Positions 15,876 through 24,535 are shown, counted from the stretch's first letter. The stretch is 24,914 nt of DNA from an uncultured Bacilli bacterium (GCA_947624845.1 CANQMB010000004.1:1-24914); one strand, 5' to 3'. Made by a program: numbers and translations. Notes: generated from the letters alone by a model not told the origin.

Positions 15876-15901
15876 AAATGGAAGTTCCATTTCTTTTTTT
15901 G
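15874..15901 (+). terminator. rho-independent terminator
   Basis: Near-perfect hairpin of AGAAATGGA with TCCATTTCT (15874-15882, 15886-15894) and a short loop, followed by a run of T. It overlaps the stop codon (TAG, 15873-15875) of the TasA-like gene. Confidence 0.85.
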
Positions 15902-15928
15902 TATAATCTAAAAAATAATTTGTATACT
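15899..15928 (+). promoter_or_regulatory. possible promoter of the small membrane protein operon
   Basis: TTGTAT (15899-15904), an 18-bp spacer and TATACT (15923-15928). A second -10-like TATAAT (15902-15907) has no -35. The ribosome site GAGGAG follows at 15956-15961. Confidence 0.35.
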
Positions 15929-15966
15929 ATAACTAGGAAAATCATAAGTATAAATGAGGAGTATTT

Positions 15967-16185
15967 ATGGTAACAAGAATCTTTTTCTTCCTAGTAGGAT
16001 TTGGTCTTATGACTATTGGTTGTACCTATATCATTACTTATCTAAATTTATTAAGTTTTGGATATACTTTTTCTGAATATCTTTCCTATATTTCTACTAG
16101 ATTGGAGTGTTACTATACGTTAATTGGTTTTCTCATCATCACAACAGTAATTTATAAAGGAGAAGGAAATGATCAATGTATATGA
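15967..16185 (+). CDS. small two-helix membrane protein
   Basis: 72 residues; GAGGAG (15956-15961) is 5 nt upstream. Two hydrophobic helices (about 4-26 and 48-63) enclose a short loop with FGYTFSEYLSYISTR. The 3' end overlaps the DUF3603-like gene by 17 bp, so the two are translated together. Similar short proteins of unknown function occur in Bacilli; no function is proposed. Confidence 0.7.
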   Translation: MVTRIFFFLVGFGLMTIGCTYIITYLNLLSFGYTFSEYLSYISTRLECYYTLIGFLIITTVIYKGEGNDQCI

Positions 16186-16822
16186 TATAGTTCTAAATTT
16201 TTCTGATTGCAGGGCGTATGAATTTTTTGAATGGGATAAAAAAGATGATATTGAACACATAAAAAAAATGCCTTTATTTCGTGTTTCTTCAAAAACTTTA
16301 TCTGACTTTCTAACGAAAAAAGTCATTATTGATAAAGAATTTTTAGAAGAAATTTACAATAAGACAGAAGTATTTATGAAAAATGGAGAAGAGACAATTC
16401 CTTATGCATGTTTATTTTCGGATTTATCTAGAGTACTTGCCGTTGAATTTTCAGAAAAAGGAGTAAATTGTTATAAAAGTTTTCTTCTTTTAGATGAGGA
16501 AGAAGAATTGTTAGACATTACCAGTTCTTTAAGTACAATTGAACTTACCTATAAAGTAAAAAAAACACTTCCAGATGCCTCTTTTTTAACAAGAAAAGAG
16601 GAATTTGTAAGAAATTATTTAATGAAAGATTTAAAAGCGAGTTTTTCAAATAAAAATTATCATAAAATAAATTATATGTATGAAGAATGTTTTCATAATA
16701 GCAATAAAAAAATAGAAGAAAAATATTTAGAGTTGTTAAATGATTTAGATACCAATTTTACAGAAAAATATTTAGAATTATTTCATATTTTAAAACTTTC
16801 AAACAAGAAAAAAGTAAAATAG
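16169..16822 (+). CDS. DUF3603-like conserved protein
   Basis: 217 residues; AAAGGAG (16156-16162) is 6 nt before the ATG. It is soluble. The opening VYDIVLNF...YEFFEWDKKDDIEHIKKMPLFRV and the later LTRKEEFVRNYLMKDL plus a C-terminal helical section (YLELLNDLDTNFTEKYLELF) resemble the DUF3603 family of Bacilli. This is a recalled pattern, not a search. Function unknown. The final codons (KKKVK) form one arm of the shared terminator with trpS. Confidence 0.65.
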   Translation: MINVYDIVLNFSDCRAYEFFEWDKKDDIEHIKKMPLFRVSSKTLSDFLTKKVIIDKEFLEEIYNKTEVFMKNGEETIPYACLFSDLSRVLAVEFSEKGVNCYKSFLLLDEEEELLDITSSLSTIELTYKVKKTLPDASFLTRKEEFVRNYLMKDLKASFSNKNYHKINYMYEECFHNSNKKIEEKYLELLNDLDTNFTEKYLELFHILKLSNKKKVK

Positions 16823-16860
16823 GCTCAATAGTCAATTTTCATCGCCGATTTTACTTTTTT
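16808..16860. terminator. symmetrical bidirectional terminator inside two convergent genes
   Basis: AAAAAAGTAAAAT (16808-16820) and ATTTTACTTTTTT (16848-16860) form a perfect 13-bp inverted repeat. Inside it, GGC (16822-16824) can pair with GCC (16844-16846). The plus-strand transcript ends in a U run at 16855-16861. The minus-strand transcript gives the same hairpin with its own U run. The stop codons of both genes (16820-16822 and 16825-16827) lie between the arms. Confidence 0.75.
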
Positions 16861-17823
16861 TATGGTTTCTTCTGCTTTCTTTTTGGCCGTGTTCGTTCCT
16901 GTCTCTAAAATTTCTTTTACTATTTCTGGATGTTGTTCATAATATTTTCTTTTTTCTTTGATTGGATGAAGAAAGTCGTTCATTGCTTGAATAAGTTCTC
17001 TTTTACAAGCAACACAACCCCGATGTCCTTTTTTACATTCACTACATACAGTAGAAACGTTTTCTTTATTTACTAATTGATGATAATAATAAACCATACA
17101 AATATCTGGATTTGCAGGATCCTCTTTTTTTATTTTTTGGGGGTCTGTTTTGGCATTCATAATTTTTTTCTGAATTTCTTCTTCACTATCGACTAGGAAA
17201 ATGGCATTTCCTAAGCTTTTTCCCATTTTTTCATTTCCATCTAACCCTTTTACACGAGTTATATTACTTAATACTTGTTGAGGTTCTTTTAATGTGTTTC
17301 CATAAATGGAATTAAATTTTCGAACAATTTCCCTGCATTGTTCTAACAGAGGAAGTTGATCATCACCTACAGGGACAAGTTCTCCAGAAAAAGCCGTGAT
17401 ATCGGCAGCTTGAGAGACTGGATATCCTAAAAAGCCATAGGTAATACTTTCTCCGTGATGTCCAAAAAGCTCTTTTTTTTGAGCAATTTCACTTTTTACT
17501 GTGGGATTTCTCTCCAATCTGGCTACGGTTACCAAATTGGAATAGAAGACAGTAAGTTCAGCAATTTCTGGGATTTTAGATTGAATAAAGAAATTTACCT
17601 TTTTTGGATCCAGTCCAATTGATAATAGATCCATGGTAATCTCATAAACATTTTGTCTTACTTTCATTGGATCGTTAAAATGATCAGTTAAAGCCTGTAC
17701 ATCGGCAATCTCCAAATAAAACTCATAATCATCTTGCATCTTTAAATAATTTTGACAAGCGCCAAAATAATGTCCCAAATGAAGATTTCCAGTGGGTCTT
17801 AATCCAGTTAATATGGTTTTCAT
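16825..17823 (-). CDS. trpS: tryptophanyl-tRNA synthetase, probable [4Fe-4S] cluster type
   Basis: 332 residues, typical for bacterial TrpRS. The start is at 17823 because AGGAAGTGAT precedes it and MKTILTGLRPTGNLHLGH is the usual beginning; an in-frame ATG at 17844 is upstream of that site. HIGH motif HLGH at 15-18; KMSKS-type KMGKS at 199-203. It charges tRNA-Trp with tryptophan in the cytoplasm. Cys242-X20-Cys263-X6-Cys270-X2-Cys273 closely resembles the cluster-binding pattern described for Thermotoga maritima TrpRS (C-X22-C-X6-C-X2-C, as I recall it). It is transcribed alone against its neighbours. The leader is too short for a T-box. Confidence 0.97.
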   Translation of the reverse strand: MKTILTGLRPTGNLHLGHYFGACQNYLKMQDDYEFYLEIADVQALTDHFNDPMKVRQNVYEITMDLLSIGLDPKKVNFFIQSKIPEIAELTVFYSNLVTVARLERNPTVKSEIAQKKELFGHHGESITYGFLGYPVSQAADITAFSGELVPVGDDQLPLLEQCREIVRKFNSIYGNTLKEPQQVLSNITRVKGLDGNEKMGKSLGNAIFLVDSEEEIQKKIMNAKTDPQKIKKEDPANPDICMVYYYHQLVNKENVSTVCSECKKGHRGCVACKRELIQAMNDFLHPIKEKRKYYEQHPEIVKEILETGTNTAKKKAEETIKKVKSAMKIDY

Positions 17824-17842
17824 CGTATCACTTCCTGCAATC

Positions 17843-17871
17843 ATTTTAACATAAAACTAAAAACTTGAAAA
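17843..17871 (-). promoter_or_regulatory. trpS promoter (minus strand)
   Basis: On the minus strand, TTTTCA (17871-17866), 17 bp, TAAAAT (17848-17843). The -35 box overlaps that of the divergent promoter on the other strand. The start would be near 17836, leaving about 13 nt of leader. Confidence 0.45.
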
Positions 17872-17893
17872 CTTTTTCTTTTTTTGTTATAAT
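17865..17893 (+). promoter_or_regulatory. promoter of the metalloprotease gene
   Basis: TTGAAA (17865-17870), 17-bp spacer, TATAAT (17888-17893) preceded by TGT (extended -10). The start would be near 17900, followed by AAGGGGG at 17907-17913. This is the best promoter in the window. Confidence 0.8.
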
Positions 17894-17921
17894 AAGCGAC
17901 AATCAAAAGGGGGAAGAAAAA

Positions 17922-19526
17922 ATGAAAAAAAGAAAGAAAATTTCTCCAAAGAAGGTCATGATTCGTGGTTATCTCCTATGGTTAGCAGCCGTATTGATAC
18001 CGAATCCTATCTTAAAAAAAGAAGAGAGTATCGAAAATTCAAAATATAAAATAGTAAAAGAATATGAAGATTTGGATGATTTCCTCACTCCGGTGGAAGA
18101 GAAAAATAATTTATCCCAAGAAGCGATTCAAATGTTAGATTACATGAATCAAAGTTCTTATGATTCTCCTTATATTGAGGTTTTAGGAATTGATTCTAAA
18201 AGTGTAACAGAAGCTTATTCAAATTTAATTACAGAAGAAAAAATAAATCATAAAAATAGTAAATTTTATGATGAGGAAACCAATACAATCGATTGGAATG
18301 GACTGGTAAGTCAAATTTATAAAAATAGTTTATTGGAAGAAGAATGGTTAAATAATAGTTTAACAGAAGAAGAAATCAAAGAAAAAATAATTCATCTAAA
18401 GGAATTTACTGAAAAACTAAAACAAGATTTCCCAGATTATGATTTAAAAAAATTAGCCTGTCAATTAGAAGAATATGCGATGTTTGAAAATATCATTCAA
18501 GAACCTTCTTTAATTGCAACGACAAATTCTGCTGAAATGGTTTACTACCCATATTATGAACAGATGAAAAAAAAGCATCAAAAACAAATTGATTTTCATG
18601 AAGACTTTCATGTGGCAATTAACAATTGTGAAAATAAAAATACAAAATACGATTTTTCTAGAGTTCATGATGGAATCAATGTGACTACTCCTTATTCAGA
18701 TGAGGAATATGGATTAGGATCTAATAATCGTTTCTTTTTTTCCTTTTTGAATGAGATTTATGCAGAGTTATATTCTTGTGAAAAGATGGATACTAGTCAA
18801 ACTACTTATTTCTGTTATGATGAATTGTTGACGATGCTTCAAATTGCTCTAGGACTGAATGAGGATTATCAAATCGATCAAATCTTAGAAAATATGATCG
18901 AGCAAGATCCCATTTCTTTTGTTCAGAGTTTCCCTGTTTATAAAGATGAAATGAAGTCATTCATTGATAATTTAAAAATGTTAAAGTGTTACGATATGCT
19001 CATGTCTCCATCAAATTGGTATGTTTATGAACTTAAAATTCATCAGTTATGGGACAATTATAAAGAAGGAGGAGTAGAAGCGCTATATTCAAAAGTAGAA
19101 GAGCAGTTGTCTAAAATCTTTTTTACGAATTTGGTTATTTTAAATGAAAAAGAAAAAATGAGCTTAGAGGATAATTTTGCGATGCTCGATTTATTTGATT
19201 ATTATTCCTCATGTCAAAAAGCGGCGATTGAAAAACAAAATGATATCTATTTAAATATAGAGGAGGAGACTTTTTCACAATTTAGAGAGTATTTTTGTAA
19301 TCAGTATTTAGAAAAAAAATTTAAGAATAAAGAACCAAACTCAATTATGAATGCTTATTATAATTATCATTCTAATAATTACGTAGTTCCTAAAATTATG
19401 AATCAAGAAAAACGTTTTTATTATCAATTTTTATTTACTCAAAAAGAACTATGTAAAGAAGATACAAAAGAAGAAAAGATTACAAACACTTATGAAATCC
19501 CTTTACAATTGTCTAAAAAAAGATAA
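17922..19526 (+). CDS. membrane-anchored protein with HExxH zinc-protease signature
   Basis: 534 residues from ATG 17922, 8 nt after AAGGGGG; an upstream in-frame ATG at 17865 overlaps the promoter and is rejected. A short basic head is followed by a membrane helix (about 12-30, MIRGYLLWLAAVLIPNPIL), so the bulk probably lies outside the membrane. HEDFH at 226-230 is an HExxH motif. NEIYAEL with Glu278 is a plausible third zinc ligand 48 residues later, as in gluzincins. The remainder is helical and acidic, with no other domain recognised. Preceding helices (YYPYYEQMKKKHQKQIDFHE) lead into the motif in the usual way. The adjacency to essC suggests, but does not prove, a role with the type VII system, such as processing of substrates or wall remodelling. 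Confidence 0.65.
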   Translation: MKKRKKISPKKVMIRGYLLWLAAVLIPNPILKKEESIENSKYKIVKEYEDLDDFLTPVEEKNNLSQEAIQMLDYMNQSSYDSPYIEVLGIDSKSVTEAYSNLITEEKINHKNSKFYDEETNTIDWNGLVSQIYKNSLLEEEWLNNSLTEEEIKEKIIHLKEFTEKLKQDFPDYDLKKLACQLEEYAMFENIIQEPSLIATTNSAEMVYYPYYEQMKKKHQKQIDFHEDFHVAINNCENKNTKYDFSRVHDGINVTTPYSDEEYGLGSNNRFFFSFLNEIYAELYSCEKMDTSQTTYFCYDELLTMLQIALGLNEDYQIDQILENMIEQDPISFVQSFPVYKDEMKSFIDNLKMLKCYDMLMSPSNWYVYELKIHQLWDNYKEGGVEALYSKVEEQLSKIFFTNLVILNEKEKMSLEDNFAMLDLFDYYSSCQKAAIEKQNDIYLNIEEETFSQFREYFCNQYLEKKFKNKEPNSIMNAYYNYHSNNYVVPKIMNQEKRFYYQFLFTQKELCKEDTKEEKITNTYEIPLQLSKKR

Positions 19527-19553
19527 AATTAAAAAAGAACTTTAACGATTTGG

Positions 19554-19582
19554 TTGCTAATTTTGTCGAAAAAAGTTATAAT
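19554..19582 (+). promoter_or_regulatory. promoter of the type VII secretion operon
   Basis: TTGCTA (19554-19559), 17-bp spacer, TATAAT (19577-19582). Both hexamers and the spacer length equal those of the T4SS promoter at 106-134. Transcription would start near 19589, before AGGAGG at 19595-19600. Confidence 0.65.
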
Positions 19583-19609
19583 GAATACAAGAATAGGAGG
19601 GTATTTACT

Positions 19610-22600
19610 ATGCTTGTATATGTAATTAGCAAACAAAAACAAATTAGTTTTACGTTACCCTCTAAAATTTATGGAAATTATTGGATTCAAGATATTGATG
19701 AAAATAACAATGAAAAAAATATAATTAATATTAGTGAAAATAATGGTCAATGGGTTGCTTATAGTAACAAAACAGTAAAGATTATGATTAATGATGAGAT
19801 TGTTCGATCTGCTGTTTTGGAAGACTATCAATTTTTATTTTTAAAAGTAAAGGATGAACCTGGCTATCTTATTTTATATACTTGTCCTGTAAATGATTCT
19901 ACTATGAAAAGATTAACAGTAAACAAAGATATGCAAATTACAATAGGATCGGATCCTAAAAATACAATTCATTGCCAAAACCGGCTATTAGCCCCAACTC
20001 ACATAAAGTTGACTTATCAAAAAACTAGTTGGATTATAGAACCTTTAAAAAGTGAATATGGCATCTTTGTCAATAATAAAATCGTAACTGGAATTACTAG
20101 ATTAAATCATGGAGATGTCATTTTTGCCATGGGATTAAAATTAATTATTTTAGAGAACTCTATTTTAATAAATAATCCCCAAAATAGTGTGACTTATGAT
20201 AAAAAAGCTTTATCTCCATATGTAGATAAAGAGTATGAAGAAATTACGCCTTCACAAGAAGAGGAAGAAGAAATAGAGTTATATGAGGAAAATGACTATT
20301 TTGTCCGTTCTCCTAGATTTATGGAATCAATTGAACCAGAAGTAGTTCAGATTGAAGATCATCCAAAAATTGATGACAGTAACCAATCTCCTTGGTATTT
20401 AACAATAGGCCCTATGATTACAATGGGTTCTACTTCTTTTGTAATGCTTTTAGTATCATTTATGCAGTTGAGTCAAGGAAATAGAGAATTCATTAATATT
20501 TTACCTACTTTAGTAATGTCCATTTCTATGATGGCTGGAACTATGGTTTGGCCTTCATTAAATCGCTCTTTTTCAAAAAAGGAATTAAAAAAGAAGAAAG
20601 CGAAAATGCAAAAAAAATATGGTGAATATCTAATTAAAAAAGAAGAAGAATTAAAATCAATTTCAGAAAAACAAAAAAATATATTATTAGCAAATAGCAT
20701 GAGCTCAAATGAATGTTATAATTTAATTGCCACTCGTAGTAAAAAGCTTTGGGAAAGAGAGCTTCATCAAAAAGATTTTTTAACAGTACGACTAGGATTA
20801 GGAAATGTTCCATTAAAGATAAAATTAGACTATCCTGGGGAACATTTTAGCATTGAAGATGAAGATCAATTAGAAGAAAAAATGCGGATTATTGTTAATA
20901 AATATAAAGAAATAGAAAATGCACCCATAGTAGAATCTTTAATTGAAAAAAATATATTGGCTTTAACAGGAAAATACGAATATACAAAACCTTATATTGA
21001 TGCATTACTCTTACAAATTATTGCACTTCATAGTCACTATGACTTAAAAATAGTAATTTTAACGAACAAGGCTAGAAAAAAAGATTGGGAATATATGAAT
21101 TTAATGCCTCATGTCTTTAGCGATAATAGGGATATTCGTTTTATCGCAACGAATTTTGAAGAAGGTGTGGAAGTTTCTAGTTATCTTCAAAAAATACTAA
21201 GATTAAGAGAAAAACAATGCGAAAAAATATCAGCCAATAGAGAATTGTTATATAAAAACTATGAGACCTATTATTTGATTATTACGGATGATTATAAATT
21301 AGTAAAAGACTATTCGATTATAAATGAACTTTTAGAAGTAGAGGGAAATTTAGGATTTAGTTTATTAATTCTTCATCCAAATTTAGCAAATTTACCAACT
21401 CAATGTAAGGCTTTTATCAGTCTGGATGATTTCCAAAAAGGTGGAATTTTCGAAAATGAATTAAGTAAAGACACACAAAGAAACTTTACGATTGAAAAAA
21501 TAGAACAAACGGATTTAGATTACTGTAGTCTTCGACTTGCTAATATTCCAATCAAAAACAAAAGTGAAAATTATAATATTCCTACAATGATTAATTTTTT
21601 GGAGATGTATCACGTAGGTAAAATAGAACAACTAAACCCATTAGAAAGATGGAAAGTTAATAATCCAGTCCTTAGTTTAGGAGTTCCTATTGGGGTTGAT
21701 ATGAATGGCAAAGATTTTAAATTAGATTTGCATGAAAAAGCCCAAGGACCTCATGGATTAATTGCTGGAATGACAGGTTCTGGAAAAAGTGAATTTATTA
21801 TTACTTATATTTTATCTATGGCAATTAATTTTCATCCAGATGAAGTTCAATTCGTATTGATTGATTACAAAGGAGGAGGTTTAGTTGGTGCCTTTGAAAA
21901 TAAAGAAACTGGTGTCAAATTACCTCATTTAGCAGGAACAATTACAAATCTAGAAACTGTAGAAATTAATCGTGCCCTTGCTTCTATTGAAAGTGAATTA
22001 AAAAGAAGACAAGAATTATTTAATAAAGCAAGAGATCAATTAGGAGAGGGAACAATCGATATTTATAAATATCAAAAATATTATAGAGAAGGATTGCTTG
22101 ATACTCCTGTTTCCCATCTTTTCATCATTTCTGATGAGTTTGCTGAATTAAAAAGCCAACAACCTGATTTCATGGATCAGTTAATATCTACCGCTCGAAT
22201 TGGACGTAGTTTAGGAGTCCATTTAATTTTAGCAACTCAAAAACCTAGTGGTATCGTTAATGATCAAATTTGGTCGAACTCTAGATTCCGTGTATGTTTG
22301 AAAGTACAAGAAGCAGCAGATTCTAATGAAGTTATCAAAAGACCCGATGCAGCGGATATTAAAGATGTGGGTAGATTTTATTTGCAAGTTGGATACAATG
22401 AAATGTTTAGTATGGGACAAGCTGCTTGGGCAGGAGCACCTTATATTCCACAAGACAAAGTTTATCATAAAATAGATAATAGCGTTGTATTTATTAATCA
22501 AATTGGAAAAAGTATTAAGACAATTGATCCTCCAAAACAAGAAAATTTAGTTGTGCAAGGAGATCAATTACCTAATATTGTAAAATATTTGGCTTCATTT

Positions 22601-24178
22601 AAAGAAAAAGAAAAAATTGAAGTTCCTAAATTATGGCTTGAAAAATTGCCAGAGATTATTTATTTAGATGCTTTAAAAGAGAAGTATCATTTTCAAAAAA
22701 AGTCATTTGAACTTCAAGCTATTATAGGAGAATATGACAATCCAAAAGCTCAGCAGCAGGGACTATTTACTTTAGATTTAGCGAAAAAGGGAAATGTAAT
22801 TATTTATAGTATGATGGAAAAAGTGACAATCAGCAATGCGATTATTTATTCATTAATTACGAATTACACAACCAAAGAAGTGAATATTTATATTATGGAT
22901 TTTGATAGTGAAACATTAAAAGTTTATCAACAAGCTCCACAAGTGGGGGATGTCATTTTTGCAAGTGATCATGAAAAAGTAGAGAAGTTAAGCAATATGT
23001 TATTAACAGAGTTAGAGACAAGAAAAAAATTATTTCAAGATTACAATGGTAGCTATGATTTTTATATAAAGCATTCCAAAAAACAACTACCAGGAATTGT
23101 TTTACTAATTACTGGTTACGAAAATTTTTCAGAAGGATATGAAGAACAAGAAGAAATTTTTCAAAAAATTGCTCGCGAAGGGCATAAGTATGGGATTTAT
23201 ATGATTATCACAGCGATTAGTGAACGTGCACTTCGCTTAAATATGAGATCGAGCTTTCCAATTATAGTTCCATTAAGATTAGGATCAAATTCTGAATACA
23301 ATATGCTTCTTGGAAAAAGATGTCCTGAAATTTCAGATTCTGATACGCGAGGAATTGCATTAATTGAAGATGAACCTTATGAATTTCAAACAGCCTCTAT
23401 TTATGATAATGATAAACTAAATGAATATTTAAAAATTGTTTGTAAGACATTATCTACTTCTTTAACAGAAAAAGCTAAAGCAATTCCAATTTTACCATCA
23501 GTTGTTACTCCAAAAATATTGCAACCAGCATTTGTTGATTTCCGACATGTTCCAATTGGTATTGAAGAACAAAGTTTAAATATTGCTACTTATGATTTTA
23601 CAAATTCATTAATTAATTTAATCAATTCTGATGACTTAGAGGCATTGAACAATTTTAGTAGATTATTAATTCAAGAAACAAAACAACAAGAGGAAATTGA
23701 AACTGTGGTTATTGACTTAAAGAATAATTATTCTCAAGATATTAATGAAATATATTTAACACAAAAAGATGATGTAATTAACAATATGGAGCAAAGAATA
23801 TTTGATCCAACTAGAAATAAGCAATTATTTATATTTGTCAATGGTTCAGATCGATTAATAAATATGTTTCCACCTGATAAAAAAATGCAACTAAATGAAT
23901 ATTTTACAAAAATTCAAGAATTAAATAATTGTCACTTCATCTTTGTAGATCGATTAATTGATTTAAAAGCCTATTCATTTGAATCTTGGTTCCATAAATT
24001 TGTGGAAACTGATTGTGGAATTTGGATAGGGAAAGGAATTCAAAATAGTTCCGTTCATAATTTAACGACTTCATTTAAAATTTTAAATATGCCTATACCA
24101 GCCAATTTTGGTTATATGATTCAAAAGGGAAATGCTATATTAATAAAACTATTAGAAAAGGATGATCATTATGAATAA
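19610..24178 (+). CDS. essC: EssC/YukB-type FtsK-SpoIIIE ATPase of the type VIIb secretion system
   Basis: 1522 residues from ATG 19610 (AGGAGG at 19595-19600); an in-frame start at 19550 is rejected as it precedes the promoter. Order of parts: an N-terminal beta-rich region (1-95) and an FHA-like domain (about 100-180, TIGSDPKNTI... APTHIKL); an acidic linker (206-250); two membrane helices (about 262-286 and 296-315); a cytoplasmic stalk; ATPase D1 with Walker A GMTGSGKS (720-727, Lys726), IDYKGGG (751-757) and Walker B FIISDE (838-843); then two further FtsK-like domains (about 1015-1290 and 1300-1520) whose Walker A positions lack GKS/GKT (for example VIIYSMMEKVTISN at 1063-1076). EssC is the membrane motor that recognises WXG100/LXG substrates and forms the pore. 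Length matches the family. Confidence 0.95.
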   Translation: MLVYVISKQKQISFTLPSKIYGNYWIQDIDENNNEKNIINISENNGQWVAYSNKTVKIMINDEIVRSAVLEDYQFLFLKVKDEPGYLILYTCPVNDSTMKRLTVNKDMQITIGSDPKNTIHCQNRLLAPTHIKLTYQKTSWIIEPLKSEYGIFVNNKIVTGITRLNHGDVIFAMGLKLIILENSILINNPQNSVTYDKKALSPYVDKEYEEITPSQEEEEEIELYEENDYFVRSPRFMESIEPEVVQIEDHPKIDDSNQSPWYLTIGPMITMGSTSFVMLLVSFMQLSQGNREFINILPTLVMSISMMAGTMVWPSLNRSFSKKELKKKKAKMQKKYGEYLIKKEEELKSISEKQKNILLANSMSSNECYNLIATRSKKLWERELHQKDFLTVRLGLGNVPLKIKLDYPGEHFSIEDEDQLEEKMRIIVNKYKEIENAPIVESLIEKNILALTGKYEYTKPYIDALLLQIIALHSHYDLKIVILTNKARKKDWEYMNLMPHVFSDNRDIRFIATNFEEGVEVSSYLQKILRLREKQCEKISANRELLYKNYETYYLIITDDYKLVKDYSIINELLEVEGNLGFSLLILHPNLANLPTQCKAFISLDDFQKGGIFENELSKDTQRNFTIEKIEQTDLDYCSLRLANIPIKNKSENYNIPTMINFLEMYHVGKIEQLNPLERWKVNNPVLSLGVPIGVDMNGKDFKLDLHEKAQGPHGLIAGMTGSGKSEFIITYILSMAINFHPDEVQFVLIDYKGGGLVGAFENKETGVKLPHLAGTITNLETVEINRALASIESELKRRQELFNKARDQLGEGTIDIYKYQKYYREGLLDTPVSHLFIISDEFAELKSQQPDFMDQLISTARIGRSLGVHLILATQKPSGIVNDQIWSNSRFRVCLKVQEAADSNEVIKRPDAADIKDVGRFYLQVGYNEMFSMGQAAWAGAPYIPQDKVYHKIDNSVVFINQIGKSIKTIDPPKQENLVVQGDQLPNIVKYLASFKEKEKIEVPKLWLEKLPEIIYLDALKEKYHFQKKSFELQAIIGEYDNPKAQQQGLFTLDLAKKGNVIIYSMMEKVTISNAIIYSLITNYTTKEVNIYIMDFDSETLKVYQQAPQVGDVIFASDHEKVEKLSNMLLTELETRKKLFQDYNGSYDFYIKHSKKQLPGIVLLITGYENFSEGYEEQEEIFQKIAREGHKYGIYMIITAISERALRLNMRSSFPIIVPLRLGSNSEYNMLLGKRCPEISDSDTRGIALIEDEPYEFQTASIYDNDKLNEYLKIVCKTLSTSLTEKAKAIPILPSVVTPKILQPAFVDFRHVPIGIEEQSLNIATYDFTNSLINLINSDDLEALNNFSRLLIQETKQQEEIETVVIDLKNNYSQDINEIYLTQKDDVINNMEQRIFDPTRNKQLFIFVNGSDRLINMFPPDKKMQLNEYFTKIQELNNCHFIFVDRLIDLKAYSFESWFHKFVETDCGIWIGKGIQNSSVHNLTTSFKILNMPIPANFGYMIQKGNAILIKLLEKDDHYE

Positions 24179-24425
24179 TAAAGTATTAGTAGAACTTTAT
24201 GTTCCATTGATTGAAAAAAAATATGAAGTGTTTCTTCCTGCGGGTAAAAAAATAGGAGAAATCATAATCTTAATTACAAAAGGTTTAGTAGATATTTCCA
24301 ATAATTATTATCAGATAACAAATAAAGAACGATTATATAATCATGTTACAGGAAAAGAATATAGTAGAAATCAGATAATTAAAAATACAGATATTCGAAA
24401 TGGAAGTCAATTAGTTATATTGTAA
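24171..24425 (+). CDS. yukD: YukD/EsaB ubiquitin-like T7SS protein
   Basis: 84 residues from ATG 24171, 8 nt after AAGGA (24158-24162); an ATG at 24162 in the same frame is too close to that site. VLVELYVPLIEKKYEVFLPAGKKIGEII and a closing IRNGSQLVIL give the beta-grasp pattern of YukD/EsaB, including the LxxGSxLxxL-type ending. Its 5' end overlaps the essC stop codon by 8 bp, so it is coupled to EssC synthesis. EsaB/YukD is a small cytoplasmic component required for T7SSb secretion in known systems. The size is normal. Confidence 0.85.
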   Translation: MNNKVLVELYVPLIEKKYEVFLPAGKKIGEIIILITKGLVDISNNYYQITNKERLYNHVTGKEYSRNQIIKNTDIRNGSQLVIL

Positions 24426-24451
24426 AAAGATGTCAATTACCAAGAAAATTT

Positions 24452-24480
24452 TTGTTTTTCATTTTTATGTTTGATAAAAT
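24452..24480 (+). promoter_or_regulatory. promoter of the WXG100 gene
   Basis: TTGTTT (24452-24457), 17-bp spacer, TAAAAT (24475-24480) preceded by TGA (extended -10). The start would be near 24487. A separate promoter would allow more substrate than machine. Confidence 0.55.
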
Positions 24481-24493
24481 GTAAATATAGAAG

Positions 24494-24520
24494 GATAGAG
24501 ATTTTATCTATCTTAATTTT
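24494..24520 (+). other. leader hairpin before the WXG100 gene
   Basis: GATAGA (24494-24499) and TCTATC (24507-24512) form a 6-bp stem with a 7-nt loop, followed by TTAATTTTT just before the AGGAGGTGA ribosome site (24522-24530). It could be a weak attenuator or a 5' stabilising stem. Confidence 0.35.
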
Positions 24521-24535
24521 TAGGAGGTGAAATAT

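Noticed and set aside
17824..17860. T-box riboswitch upstream of trpS
   Set aside because: Only about 100 bp separates the divergent starts, and the predicted trpS leader is about 13 nt, far too short for a T-box.
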